Positions 32,764-46,189 of a stretch of DNA of 64,000 nt are shown here, one piece after another (position 1 is the first letter of the stretch; the number at the start of each line of letters is the position of its first letter). Both the position numbers and the translations under genes were made by a program. A model generated the notes under the pieces. That model did no database searches. It had not been told where the DNA came from and saw only the letters and a list, made by a program, of their open reading frames with translations. Location: assembly GCA_003508835.1 (NCBI GenBank), contig PUFA01000162.1:2852001-2916000 (forward strand). Direction: 5' to 3'. The stretch comes from Eonycteris spelaea (Eukaryota; Chordata; Mammalia; Chiroptera; Pteropodidae).

Positions 32764-35700
32764 TTTTAGGGAATGATGACAGGTATCATGCTTTTCTGGT
32801 TTCTGAACCAAATAAAGTGTCAGCAAAGCCCCATCCTTAACATGGCAGGAAGCAGAGTCAGTGCCCCAGGTGGTCCTGAACACTTTCCTACCTCCTGCTG
32901 TCCAGGGTCCTGGAAACAGTTTCTCATATTTTAACCCTGATCTCATTGTATATCCCTGAACTGGAGGTCCTGATTCTGCATTTGGAAACCATAGCCACAA
33001 CCCATTTCCCCCACAACATTCTGGAATGGAGAATTTAGGAGGCATGGACCAATTCCAACTTCTTCATTTCATAAACGAAATGATGACTTACTTGCCAAGA
33101 AGTTGTCATTTGCTAAAGGTGTTTGCGGCTGATTTTGATGCAGTAGACCAGGCCTCAATTTTCTGAAAGCTTCTCTGTTCCTTATAACATGTACCTTAAG
33201 ACAATTACTATTAGACAGTGGCTTTCTAAGCACATGAGTACCTGAAACAGGTCTCATTCATCAAGTGCAAACAGATGAGAAACTTCCTGTATTGAACTAA
33301 AAGGGTTGTTTTAAGTGGAAACCAGGAGGCCTCCTGGCGCTTTTGTCATCACTTTTGGTGTCAGCTTTTTAAAAAGTCTAAGGGCCAGAAAGCTTAAGGT
33401 GGGGGAGAAAAAAGTTAATAAAAAACAATTATGGTGCACTCTGGCTGACATTTGAATATGTAATCTTCCTTCCTAATTGTCATTAAGGCTTTCCCTATTT
33501 GGCAAAAAAAGATATGTGACTGAACTCTCACTTCTAAAGAGATGTTTTAACAGCTGCTCACTATCCTAAGATGAATATCAGTAATTAGAACTATTATCGT
33601 TTTCTGTCATCATTATGGCTACTGCTATTAATCGTCAGCACAGAAAGCCATGATGCTAATACTGGTTGTACCAAACTATAAAATCCTAATTACCATTCCC
33701 TGCTCTAGAAAAGAAGCTATTTGTAAGAACAAAGTAGCTATTAAAAAAAGGAGGACACTGTGGCTGTTTAATGGGTTGATGCTTTGGAATCACCAGCTAA
33801 AATAATTCTGGAGAGGGCCCCCTGCTTTTATTCTGTGTGTTTTTTTTTTTTAACCGATTTGAAGGGTCCTTGAATTTGTGCCAGTGCATTTTAGGATATG
33901 CATTGTGGATCTTAGTTCTTCAAACATGACTCCGCCACCGAATTTGCAAATAGCTAGTATCACCATTTGACAACACCCAGAGATAACTCCAGCATCATTA
34001 CCATTTGACCCAAAATAAGATAGTCAGTGGAAAACTGGTTTTAACATTTTTTAAATAGTAAGTCTTTCTTAAAAGTAGCCTGCACCGTTGTGAGCAGCAG
34101 TCTGAAATGTGTACTTCACTATTAACTTACTCGATCCATTATTTTAAAATGATAGAGGAGTAGTGCCCTTGATAATTCATCTTTTAATTGCTCTAATTTG
34201 ATATTCAAGGAGAGTAATTAAACTGTGCATGCCTAACCCAGTGATAAATATATGCAAAACCAGATAAAAGTAATAATAGCATAGTTGTAATTGTAATTTA
34301 TAAATCAAAAGGGCCAAAGAGAGAAGACTGAAACCAATTAATTTTCCATTTTTCTTATTTAAATTTTGATTAATCAAATGTGGCTCACTTACCAATTGCT
34401 AAACATTTATCAATGGATTAGGAATGGTCCTTATCAATAACCATAAGGCAAAGCCCTCAGGCAGAACATTATATTAATTTGTTTCTAACTAGAAATATAT
34501 TGAAAAGATCTCTTTCTACTCCACCTACATATAGCATTTCCTAACATTACCTGAATGAGATCCAAATTCTGATATAAGTGTGGAAACAGAACAAATTAAA
34601 GTCTCTAAAATTATTCCAAAATAAAATATGCATATGCTAATGAGAAATAAATAGCCATTATATGACCTCCTCTTAGGGGATGCTACAATATTGAAACCTA
34701 ACAAGAATTGTTTCACCATTTCCAAAACTTGGCCCAGGGCATTCTTAGGACATGTAATTTTTACTTTCTACCTATCAACATTCCACAGAACACCATGACA
34801 CAGGCTGTGGGAACTGCTGGTCTAGGCATGGGACTTCTTATAATAAAGTTGGCCAAGCAGAAAGGGTTGTGAGAAATTTTGATTATTGCAGCACAGCAGC
34901 AGGAGTACTGGAAGACAAGGAAGCGATGTGGTCCTAGGTGCCAGCATCTCTAGAGTCTCATTTCGTGCTTGTTGTGTGGAGTGAGTGCACTCTGGGGCTC
35001 AGGAGAGGTGCCATATGAGCACCAGCTGGGTGTTCTACCTCCCTGCCTCAGCAACTGTTCTCTAAGAGTAAGGATTTTTGTGTCTGGTCATCTTTTGTAT
35101 GACATTTTTGTACATTTCCTAAATTTACTTTTAGATTACCCAATTCCTCTACAATGAAGTTGGAATTCACCATTTTTGGTATGGAAGTGATGATGCATTT
35201 CTGCATCATAAAATTGGTTATATGTGCTTGTCAAACATGTTATAAACAAAGTGGCTTCACCGTTGGCTCATGATAGTGTGCGATGCCACAAAAAATGTAG
35301 TTAGCTTTTTTGGTATCAAAATTTATTTAATTTAAAAGAATGTCTTCTAGTATGAGGTTGATTGATTAATGTTTAAGAGAGTTTTATTTAAAAATGGGCA
35401 AATACTGTTTAAATTTACTTTTGTTTTTAGATATTCTTACTTGGGAAAATGCTGTCTCTTAGTTCTTTTTATATAGTTATAGAAATATTACTGAGTTGCT
35501 AGCTTTAGCAAATGTTAAGAGTATCTTGGAGTTCCTTCCCACAATTCTCGCATTCCTTATCCTAGCCAGAAGGAATGGTGAGCCTTCGAGAGCTAGCTAC
35601 TTCTCTTATTGCAGATGTCTTTCTCTATTTCTTTCCTAACATTAGTCTATATTTGTATGCTAAAGGAGTATTGTGGCTTTGAAGTAGGTTTTCATTCTGT

Positions 35701-36777
35701 GACGTTCACTGGCCTATTATGGATCTGAATATTCATTTTTGGTGTCTCTAGCACATCTGTCTGACATAGAACTAATTGTCCTGGATTGAACCTTTTATGT
35801 AATTCTATTACCTGAAAGCCAATGAACCAGGGATCCAATCAATGTCTCAAAATTATAATAACCTCTATAATAGGAAAGTCAAAGGATAATAATGAGTAAA
35901 ATGTTAGAAATGGGAGGGGCCCTGGAAGTGACCTAGGTCAACCTTTCAAGTTATAAATGATGAAGCCAGATTTGATGTAATAAATATATAGTTTCCTTGA
36001 TATCAGCTAATAAAACTTTACTCAATTAAGAGTGTTTGTATTATTTCCTATAAGAAAAAAATGACTTTCAGTTGTATTAGGATAGGTTAATTCAATAGAA
36101 AATAATATTCATCAGGTAGAGCTTTGGTAAGAATCAAGGAATATATTTTACATATTTCATTCTGTTATGTGATCAACCACAGTAAATAAATGGTTACAAG
36201 AAGGTGGTAATGAAATAGCAAAATTTTCATAGATAAAATGTACCGTTATAATTTTTCTTATTTAAGTACTTATGAGATTATCTCATTCAAATTTTCAATC
36301 CAAATGGCCTATAGGTTCTGTCTTCAAACTTTGTATTAAAAAAGGAAGAAATATTACCACCACACATAGTTGATTTGTTTGAAAATACTAGTGTTATTTT
36401 CAGTTTTTCTCTGTAGAAAGCAATTTTCTCTGTTGAGTAATATAGAAATTTAACCTGAGTGCTCCTCATTAGAGAGGATAATTTTTGTTAATGTAGTGTT
36501 ATAATTTACTTACTCTGTTACATTTCTCACCTCAAAATTTTTCTCATTTAAAATATTAAATACCATTTTCTCTTTCCTGAGTTGGTTTGGTGTTGATTTT
36601 TTTTTTAATTGAGGATAATGTTGTTCTTTAACTCACTTCAATGAAATTATTTCTATAATCCTAAAAATACCCAGAATATATTATACTATCTGAGAAAGCA
36701 ATAAAAAAAGAGAGCAATATTTGAGGATATAGCTCACTATTGACTCAAATGATTGTCCTTTAATAATAACCATAGGA
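32764..36777. other. Long intron stretch without recognised repeats
   Basis: About 4 kb with almost no repeat signature. At 35890-35975 ('gttagaaatgggaggggccctggaagtgacctaggtcaacc') there is a likely piece of an old MIR-related SINE. The 33270-34420 part reads as unique, AT-rich, with runs such as 'taatcgtcagcacagaaagccatgatgctaat'. Possible conserved non-coding DNA, not testable here. No exon seen. Confidence 0.45.
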
Positions 36778-36992
36778 CCTTTTATTAAATACTCATTATG
36801 CATTAGACATCAAGGGCTTTATTTAGGTTCATTCATTGAATCCTTAGACAATTTTGTAGAGTGAGTGGTATTATAGCTGTTCTATAAAGACACTAAGCCA
36901 AGAACAGCCACCTGAGAAAGTGACACAGGGAAGATTTGGATCTAGGTCTGTTGTAGACCTAAGGCCAGACTTTTCATCTTAATGCTAAAATT
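36778..36992 (-). repeat. MIR SINE, minus strand
   Basis: 'tttattaaatactcattatgcattagacatcaaggg', 'cattgaatccttagacaattttgtagagtgagtggtattatagctgttctataaag' and 'gaagatttggatctaggtctg' are in reverse-complement MIR order. Confidence 0.75.
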
Positions 36993-38089
36993 CCTTGACC
37001 TCTTAGTGGACAGACAATGAGATACTTTACTAGGGACCAATTTCTAGCTTATGTGTGCCCCTTTCACAAGGTCCATCCCCAGTGGGGACTATAACAGGGC
37101 ATGTGGCCTGGGCAGTTCTAAAGGTGTTGATATTTTTCAGCTGCTTATGAAAGATTGAATTACAGGAACCTTTCTCTCACTTTAAAATTTCTTTTTCAGT
37201 GAGAAATTTTAAGTACCTCTATTGACTGCTGCTGATGAATTTAACAATGACACTTCCTTTGTACTAGGAAAGGTGGTCAGGGTGAGAGTTTTCTCGAAGC
37301 AAAGCGAAAAAATCATATTGTTTTCACAGTCAGTGCCTGAAGTGTTTTTCTGAAACAGTTGATATTCTTGTCAGAAGCTGTGTCAGATCAACATGCCTAT
37401 TTTCTTTCTTCCTTTTTCTCTTTTTAAGAAAAGAAAAAAGAAAAAAAAAAAAAAAAGCTCCAGTCTAGACTAACAGATATTATCCAAAGGGTTTGAGTTG
37501 TAGTTCTAGTATGATAATGGTCATATTTACAAAGCACAAATGTAAATTGACGTGCCTGGACAGGATGGTGCCTCCTAACACAATTCCATTTTTCGTTGAT
37601 CCAGTGTTTCATACTTTACTAAAAGGGAAAGCAGAGACAGATACTTCTGAGTGTAAGTAATTGAAGTTAGCAGAGCTGTGGCAGAATGCCGAGCACATGC
37701 CTAGTCTCAGATGGGCAGCTGCTCTTCTGCTGTGGCCAGTTCTTACTGTGCAGGAATGAAGGGCTAGCATTGCATCTGTTCTGATGCTTTAAGAGCTGAA
37801 AAATAAAGACGTTTATATTAAATCACCTAAATCTTGTTCTTAAATTTAGTCAAAGATTTGGGTTTTCGAAAACAGTAGTGTGCAGTTTGAAAGAAATCTT
37901 CAGTATGTATTTCAATATGAATGCCCACTAATTTTTTAAACACTTTGATCATTATTCTGTTGAGTCATTCAGAAAAGCTGTGATATAGGTAAGGCACAAA
38001 TTATTCCTTTTTCAGGTAAAAAATATGAGGCACACAAGATCACAATGTGTAACTCTCTAAGCTGAAACTAAAACCCTCCCGAACAAGCC
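36993..38089. other. Intron, nothing recognised
   Basis: Contains an A run at 37440-37456 preceded by a mirror-like T-rich run (37400-37427). No exon or RNA gene seen. Confidence 0.45.
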
Positions 38090-38272
38090 TGCCTGAGTTT
38101 AAATTCTATTTCTACTATTTACATTCAGTGTGACATTGAACAAGCTACATAACTTTTGTGCACCTTAGGTTTTCTATAATATATGATGATAATTCTGATG
38201 TTAAAGAGTTGTTATGAGAAATAAGAATATATCTGGCATAAAAGTTTAGCTGCTTAATAATATTTATCTGCT
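38090..38272 (+). repeat. MIR SINE, + strand
   Basis: 'gcctgagtttaaattctatttctactatttac', 'gtgacattgaacaagctacataacttttgtgcacc' and 'taaagagttgttatgagaaataag...ctggcataaaagtttagctgcttaataa' are in MIR order. Confidence 0.8.
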
Positions 38273-38697
38273 TTAACAATAAAAACAATAATATTTCACA
38301 TTGCTGTCAGTACAACAGTAAAGAGATTTCCCAGAATCGCAATTTCTAAACAGAAACTTTAGAAAGACATAACACGAACATAGCTAATACTGAGTTATTT
38401 TGTCATGTTTAAAAATGTCCAAGGACATAATTTGGATTTCTGTTTTAAAGAGTTACAAACTTTTTATTTTGAGTGAGCAAGATACTTATGTGGCTACATA
38501 TGCCCACACAAGAGTTAAACAAAACAAAAGAAAACAAGGGACTACTGAAAAATACATCTTCCTGAGATACAGGAATAGAACCACATAAAAATTGAAATAG
38601 AAAAGTTTTGCTGATATGATTCAGAAAGCAATCACTCAGGTCCCAAGATCAGAACAACAAATCAGATAAGAAAGAGTAATCATTCTTAAGAGCAAAT

Positions 38698-38698
<1 letters not shown>

Positions 38699-38738
<40 letters not shown>
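38699..38738. repeat. (CG)4-5 plus (CA)n alternating purine-pyrimidine run
   Basis: tgcgcgcgcgca followed by about 14 CA units gives about 40 nt of strict purine-pyrimidine alternation, then CACTCT-rich sequence. The local CpG cluster is striking in an otherwise CpG-poor intron. Confidence 0.95.
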
Positions 38739-38739
<1 letters not shown>

Positions 38740-38756
38740 TCACTCTCTCACACTCA

Positions 38757-40479
38757 CACAAATTTTCCCTCAGTCACCCCATCATTCCAGGCTATTTAAG
38801 ATTGTATTTTGGGCTGTGTCAATCAAAGCACAATGTGCATTAAGAAACAACTCTATAAACACCCATCAGGTTTTGTGTTTTGAAAATTCTTTTTGGCAAA
38901 TTCCTTTTTGACATTTTAGCTTCACGTTTTTGAAATCTGTTGAGAATTATCAGTTACCTTATATTAGTTAACTAACTCCAATCACCCTGTATTAGTAAAG
39001 AAAGACTAAGTTATGCTACAGTAATGACCCTGATATATCAACAGCTTAAGTTTGTTGGTCAGTATGGGAGTTTGGCTTATTGTAGTGTCTCGAGGACCAA
39101 GGGCTTCCATTTTTGACATCTGTTTCCATGATCATCATAGCAGAAACAGAAGTTTATCCCTATTTCTCCTTTCTCTCGCTCTCTCTCTCTCTCTTTCTGT
39201 CTCAGTAATTTCTGTAATACTGAAAAATTAGCTTTACCAATTGGTAATGAAGAAGACAAACTACAAGGATTGTCCTTGATTGTGTCAGCACATTATTAGA
39301 ATGTGTTCCCAAAGGTTAAAAGCTCACAGTTACTTATATCTGAGCAATGTATTTTCTCATAGAGAAATTGAAGAGTTCAAAAGTTCTGTAGTACATGGAT
39401 TTTAATCAGGTCTCAAGTGACAAGATAATCAATCAGCTAGGATAGAGAAAGAACCAACTGATAGGGTTTAAAACAAGACTTCAGAGTTTAGAAGTATCTT
39501 TTTTTTTCTGCCTCTGGCCTAAGGGAATGAATGGCCATGGCCATGGGAATTGGGTAATGCTGTTCCAAATAGGAAACTTCTTCACTCGCTACTTTAAAAC
39601 TACCTCTTCTCTCTCATCATGTAGGTTGGCTGCGGTAGAGTGAGTTAGGTCCTAGCTGATTGTCTTACTTTGAAAGCTGACAGGAAAAAAAGCCTCTCTA
39701 CTTCCAGAGGTAGGAGATTCCATTTACTATACCCTAGAGAATGACTAAAAATTGAATTATTCGAAATGAGGTATCATTTAACTTGATTTATCCATGATTA
39801 TTTAGGCACTTGTGTACCTTGCTTGAAGTATAGAAAAAAACTCAGAAATACCTGTAGTTCTGCTAACCCACAAACAGAGTTATTTGGAGTTGGGTGTTTC
39901 TTACGGTTTAAACTAACACAGGAGAAATTATGGGGGAGGGAGGAAGAATTACTCAATTTAATAAACATTTACCAAACCTTTAAAATTAGAGGTCAGTAAC
40001 TGGAGAGCTTGAGATAGGGCAGGTTCAAAGAGAGCAATGATTTAGTCTTGGAGATAGATTGAAGAACAGGAGGTTGACTTCCCCTTTTTGTTTCACACAT
40101 CCTGCCCTTTGTTCCTACTAGTCTAAGCTCATGTATCACTGGGTCATGAAATACGTCTTAGATACTAAATCCAATTGTTTCTTCTTGTTCCTTATCACGT
40201 GTTGTCTCTTGGGAATTTGATACTACAAGTCACTCCTACCTTAAAATTTTACCTTGTCTTTTGTTACCCCACACTTCCATATGTTATATCCAGTCTGACT
40301 GTTATTTCCTCCTTCTTCATAAGCTCCAAGTCCTCCAGGCTTCTTCTCCACATAGGTATTCACCGCAGCTAAGTATTTACTAAACTTTCCTAAAGTAATT
40401 TCATTACCATTAATATGTATATGTGAATGTGTCTAAAACCTGTCAGTTGTCCATTTATTTTTCCTGAAAATAGAGCTCT
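38757..40479. other. Intron, mostly unassigned
   Basis: Has a CT run at 39172-39194. The part at 38980-39130 might be an old LTR remnant but is too diverged to name. No exon seen. Confidence 0.4.
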
Positions 40480-40580
40480 GTGTTTGATTGCCTACTTGAC
40501 ATTCCAATCATCTCTAACTCGACCTATTCAAGACTGAACTCATCATCTTTCTTAAACCTCCTCTTCCATTTTTAGTTTCA
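40480..40580 (+). mobile_element. L2 fragment
   Basis: 'cattccaatcatctctaactcgacctattcaagactgaactcatcatctttcttaaacctcctcttcc' matches the L2 ORF2 part ending in 'ctgaactcatcatcttt'. Upstream sequence from about 40220 may belong to the same copy. Confidence 0.6.
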
Positions 40581-42029
40581 GTGAAGGGCAAAATTTGACC
40601 CAGCCTGAAACTAATTTTTCTTGGTTCTTAACTTTTTCAATCCCTATACTTAATTCCTGTTTATTTGACTTTATTATATTATAGTATGAATTCTTAATTT
40701 TTTTAAACTTATGCATCATCTAAGGAACATAGGAAAAACATAATTCTTAAAAGATCTAATTATATGTGAAGTATTTTCCTAGTATAGAAGCTTAAGACCT
40801 TCATATTAGAAAGAACACATTTTGCCTGAATCCTTCCAAACTTTTCAGATGAGAGCTCTAATTCGTTTTTTGGGTTTTCTCTGGGGAGTTTATAGAGTCA
40901 GAAGACGAAGTTTAAGAGATTTGTGGGAGGATTTTCCTAATGATTCACAGAAATTCAGAAAGAAAGAATTATTTTTCTGTTCAGTTAGTTAACAGGAATG
41001 CCTTCCTTTAAAATTTCTTAGCCCACAGTTGAAAAAGACTTTACTTTTAAGAAAATTATAGAAACAAAGATGTAATACTGTTAGTATTGGCTAAGTGATG
41101 GATACAATGTTCATAATGTCATTTCTAGATTTTCCAGGCCTTTTGATTAGACTTCATTTACAAGTATAACATAATCCTTCAACTGTAAGCTGAGAGAGTT
41201 GTATATTTCACATGATTTTATTGTGGCCATATTCTGGGCACCATGAGCTCTTAAGAGGAAAGGCATTAAATAAATTCATGAAATAAAAAATAAATGAATA
41301 TGGATCTGACTCTCCTTTACTGTTGGCCTATTTGGTTAACCTTATTTAATGATTCCAGGGGATTTTAGCTATTATGTGCTCTCAGAGAGAGCATATTGAA
41401 ACAGGCCATGGTTTGTAAATCTTGACAGAAGTCTTAAGTATTAAGTCCTTGGTTAGCCCGAATTCTTTTGTTCCAGCCTGACTTTCGAAATTTAGTTCAA
41501 GCGTTCTACATACTGCCTGCAATCAAACATTCTATGGACTGCCTGTTTGTTTACCATTTAATTTCATTGTAGTTTACTCGATTTCTTAAGAAGAATGCCG
41601 CTTTCCTTTTTATATTAACTAAAAATAGAAGCTTCCAGTCAACATGCTACTGTCCTCTACCCAGGAATGTTTAATTGCCTAATTTCCACTTTCTGTTCTT
41701 GCCAAGGTCCAAGGATTCACTTAGTAAGCTTTCTTGAATCTAACCTGACATGGGGTTTAGAGCAAGTCGGAGGGACACCTGCATTCTTCTTTAGGAGCAC
41801 CTTGATACTTCCCCCTCTTCAAAAGGGGTTGGAAACTACATCCTGAAACATTCCTTTTTGCTCAAACATTTTATGATTCTAAGACATAATGACATTTTCT
41901 TCTTTTTCTTCTTTATTATTTGCCTGTTTCTCCCATTTAGGAGCCACATGAGCATGTGATGTCCTCCAAGGATTTTGTGTCTTTGCAGACACTTTCTTTT
42001 CACATTTCAGTGCAGTAATATGAACACTT
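40581..42029. other. Intron, nothing recognised
   Basis: AT-rich unique-looking sequence without exon, RNA gene or firm repeat. Confidence 0.4.
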
Positions 42030-42212
42030 CTTGGGAGTCAGAGTATCCATGTTCAAGTCCCAGTTCTGCTGCCACTTCCTTCTAGATGTGTGGCTTTGGG
42101 CAAAGTGTCAACCTTCTAAGGCTTAGTGTTTCATCAAGTGTAATGGGAGTAATATAATCATATGTACTCCAGTGGGTTTTTATGAAGTTTGGGGAAAATT
42201 AAGTGAAATATA
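42030..42212 (+). repeat. MIR SINE, + strand
   Basis: 'gagtcagagtatccatgttcaagtcccagttctgctgccacttcc', 'tgtgtggctttgggcaaagtgtcaacc' and 'taatgggagtaatataatcatatgtac' follow MIR in sense. Confidence 0.85.
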
Positions 42213-42740
42213 CTATTAACATTATTTTATTGGCATTATTTTTGAAGTAGGATGCAGATAGGGATAGAGTATATGGGTAACCTCATCAGAGGATGAATTT
42301 TGTTGTATGTGAGCATGTACAACCATTCAAAAATGTCAAATTCTTCTGGTTATATGCAAGTGCTTGGTGCAGTTTTTATTAGTTCATCCAATGAATTAGG
42401 TAAACCTTGCTTATTTAAACCACTCTAGATGTTATGCTTTATCTCTTGCCATTCTTCTTTTGTCATCAAACATTAATTACAAGATTTGAACATTATTTTG
42501 TGGTGTGTCCTTTCTAGAATCTAACCTATTTAGTATAATTTTGCTACAATAACAATAGCACATCTCTTAAAAGTGAAATGACATTTTAACTTACCAGTGG
42601 GAGTAAGACAAGCATAACGGATAAATACAAAAGCACTATACCACTAAAGAACAATCTTAAATTTTCTCTCAATTCTACTAAAATGTGGTTTGCTATGAGA
42701 ATTTATGCAATTAATGAGCTGATTTATTTAGTTAGGATAC

Positions 42741-42767
42741 TTGTTTGTTTGTTTGTTTGTTTGTTTA
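42741..42767. repeat. (TTTG)n microsatellite
   Basis: About six units of TTTG. Confidence 0.9.
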
Positions 42768-43071
42768 TATTATCATGGGTATTCCTAGGCATGACTTAGA
42801 AAAATTGAGACTTGTATTCTTTAAAAAGCTGAAACCTACAGTGAATGGGAGTCTATTACATACTGATTGATTTGCCTTTGGATTAAAATTAGAATTGGTG
42901 GAAAATTTCTAGGGTTCTATACTTCCTCTTTTTAAAGAGATGGTAATTAGTTATTCATAGTTGTTTTTAGCTCAACTCTTCCCCATGACTTCTGTTCATT
43001 CCTAGCAAGATGGATATAACTAATGTTCCGTACATTTTCATTTTCTGATTGGAGTAAAGAATAAACTCTTA

Positions 43072-43077
43072 TCTCTC

Positions 43078-43148
<71 letters not shown>

Positions 43149-43150
43149 CT
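43072..43150. repeat. (CT)n then (GT)n compound microsatellite
   Basis: About 50 nt of CT with two GT interruptions, then about 28 nt of GT. The Arg-Glu-rich and His-Thr-rich frame at 42947-43153 on the minus strand is its translation. Confidence 0.95.
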
Positions 43151-45292
43151 CAAATAGCTTGAGCTCTAATTAGTTTATTTCAAGAAATCCCTTTTCTTCT
43201 TTGAGGGATCAGTCTCCAATGATAGTCATAGGATGTCCCCAGGCCATGAACTTTTCTTCGAAGATCAGTCCTTGCCGCTTGCTCCTGAACAACCATGAGC
43301 AGGAGAGAATCGTGTTGATGTGATATGAGGAAATGGGATTGAGCTACACCTCTGTTTATAATTGTTGCTGTTCTAGTTTAGATACCTACCAAGGCTGTAC
43401 TAGTTTTTCAATGTTCAAGGAAGAACCGGCCCCACTTCTTAGTTACTGTCAGCCAGGGGTATCTTCACCAAAGCTGACTTGGGTCCCAGGCAATATGGCT
43501 TTTAGAGTCATTCAAATGTGCACGTCCTGCCATGCCACTCTGTTCCTGGGGAGTGGGAAGGACTTTATTGGGACCCCAAAGAGCCATTTTTCTTCAGCTT
43601 TAGTATTCCTGTTACTTCTATCAAGATTCTTGCCTCTCCCTTTGTTCTCCCACCAAAGCACGCAAGCCCATAATCATTTACTGTCCTAAAATGAGTAATA
43701 TGTTATTTAAAGAAGAAATTCCCATTAGATGACTGTGGAAATTATTATCATGGTTTTCCATGTAATGAAATAGAAAGATAGGAAGATTTTACTTCTCAGC
43801 CTCCAAGTCTGGGGAAACCAATTCAAGCTAGATAGTGTTCACTTATCATAATAGTGATTATATCTATTTTGTTTATAATGTACCAAGAAAGCACTCTTTC
43901 ATTAGGCACCCTCAATTGTAAGATACATCCTAATTTTCCAGACAACAAATGATAAAAGGAGCATCTGAATCAATGAAATCTGGTAGAGGCCCACAAAGAC
44001 AAGTTACAGTATGTTATAGCTAAAAAAATTTTAGTCTTGATCACATATTCACAACATTCCTTGTTTAACCCAAATTCCCCAGGTTCTATTTCCTGCAGAC
44101 ATAAATGATGTCATATTTACATTTTACATAAATACCAAGAATCTCATGAAGTATCCTCTCAGATTTCGTAGTAGATTTCATCTGCCCATAAACTGCTAGT
44201 GAGAGGCAGCTGGCCACCATCTGTAAGATATGGTATAGCTGATGGGTTAGTATCTGCGGGGTCCCCAGGGACCATGGTGCTCCATTTAGACTTCACTGCA
44301 TTAGAACAACATTGTGATCATGAAAAAATGGGAAGACCCACCCCCATTCTCAACCATGTCACAGTTTGTTACCTGGTCTCTGAAATAATGTCAAATATGA
44401 TCCAGGTCTCACAAACCTTTTTTTTTTTTTAAATAGCTACATGGGCTTTCATTTGTAGCACTCATGGCTGAGTTTTAAAATCTAATTGATCTTGCTGGCA
44501 TAGGTTCAAGTAACAGCTATCAGCACTTCTATTTTCAATCGCTAATTAAGGTTTTGATACTAGATTTTGCTGTTTGTGACTCTTCCCTTAAACTGAGTTT
44601 TGTATCGTGGCGTTCCTTAGCCTGCGTCCAAGTAAACTTTCGCTAAGGCCGCCTGTGCAGTTTGCAAACCACCCAAACTCTGAATACCATGTGGGCTTTT
44701 TCAGGAACCTCATGGCACCCATAGAGTCTTCTGTTCTCCACTATGCAAGTGGCAAGCAGCTTATTTCCTCCTTTAAAATTAAGGCTTTGGTTTAACCTCT
44801 TCAAGGAATTCTGCAAAGTGAGTCAAGTCCTCTTATTAACAAGGTCACTGTTAAACAAATTCAGCCATATCTCAAGCCAGATCTCATTTTTTAAATTTAG
44901 CAGTGAGGTGCATGGAAAGAACCAGATGTAACCATCAGGATGTTGGAGTCTCATTCCCAAAGACCACTGTGTTTACATGCTTTTGCATACATTTTTATAG
45001 TCTGGCCGAGCTTCATTTTGGCAGTCTCTGGGTAGGATCAAGTTTGGATACATTATAAAATGCTCTCTGTTTAACTGTCCAAGATAAAAATTAAATTTAA
45101 AATTCTTACGCAAATTACTGAAGAAATAGTCCTGGAGATTCATTAATTGAAAGAGATTGCTTTTGCAGGATCATAACAGCATGTCAGTTTCTAAACTCAC
45201 TAATACTTATTGTTCTATTTTCAATTTTTGATGTGAGGCTTTTAATTTAGGTAGTGAAAGAGCAATTTTCACAGCTATTTACCTAATTCGTT
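43151..45292. other. Intron, no recognised gene
   Basis: About 2.1 kb. The frames at 43333-43689 (118 codons), 44199-44432 and 44607-44795 show no protein family and no splice support. The sequence is somewhat less AT-rich than its surroundings and might hold an unassigned LTR. A T run lies at 44419-44430. Confidence 0.4.
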
Positions 45293-45805
45293 CAGTAGTC
45301 TTCCCTTATCCAAGGGGGATTTGTTCTAAGACCTCAAGTAGATAGGACCAAACCCTATATATACTATATTTTTTCCCTATACACACAAACCTATCATAAA
45401 GTTTAACTTATAAATTAGACACAGTAAGAGATAAACAATTACTAAGAAAAATTTAATAATAAAATTACAGTAATGTACTATAATAAAAGCAACATAACTG
45501 CTGTCTCTCACCTCCTCTCGTTCTCACTTTCATTCTCATTGATAACTGATCTGATGATCAAGGCAGCTACTAAGTGACTAACAGGAAGATAGATTATACA
45601 GTACGTATGTGCTAGACAAAGGGATGATTCACATCTCAGGCAGGATGGAGTGGGACTGTATGATTTCATCACTCTTTTCAAAATGACGTGCAATTTAAAA
45701 CATGAATTGTTTATTTCTGGAAGCTTTCATTCATTGTTTTCAGACCAAAGTTGACCACAAGTAGCTGTGACCATGGAAAGTGAAACCTCAAATAAGGGGG
45801 AGTAT
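45293..45805. mobile_element. Tigger-type (pogo/Tc1-mariner) non-autonomous DNA transposon
   Basis: The left end cagtagtcttcccttatcc is repeated in inverted, decayed form at the right end (...aaataagggggagta). Internal text matches the family in order: 'aagacctcaagtagataggaccaaaccctatatatactat', 'aacctatcataaagtttaacttataaattagacacagtaagagataa', 'acagtaatgtactataataaaagc', and 'gaccaaagttgaccacaagtagctgtgacc...gtgaaacctc'. No transposase is encoded. A TA duplication is no longer visible at both edges. Confidence 0.85.
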
Positions 45806-46009
45806 TATATATATATTCTCAGTGATTAAAGCAAACCTTTTAGATTTCATATTTCACTGGATTTATTATGAAATCCCAAATTCTCTATTAGAACTTTGGT
45901 ATATTAAAGTATTCACAGAAAATAAATTATTTAATGAGCAAGTTACCAGCCAAATGAAATATTAGAAAACAACTTATTTAGTTTATTCTGTCTAAACATT
46001 ATTAAAGAC

Positions 46010-46189
46010 CCATGCTATATTTCAGGCTCTATGAAGATTACTAAGGACACAATAATTAAACCAGTAACTAATACAAAGCTTCATGTCTTAAAGAGCTTAC
46101 ACTTTGCAACAAATACTAAAATCTACAATTGCATTGCAGTTTGGTAAATATTAGGGTAGAACTGTACTATATTGATACTAAATAACTCC
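46010..46189. other. Intron with a small ancient repeat piece
   Basis: 46020-46100 ('caggctctatgaagattactaaggacacaataattaaacc...cttaaagagcttacac') resembles the same ancient CR1/L3-associated repeat as at 11130 and 14395. Confidence 0.4.

Noticed and set aside
43333..43689. Plus-strand frame of 118 codons
   Set aside because: No family resemblance or transcription signals; may be chance in a somewhat GC-richer part of the intron or an unrecognised LTR.
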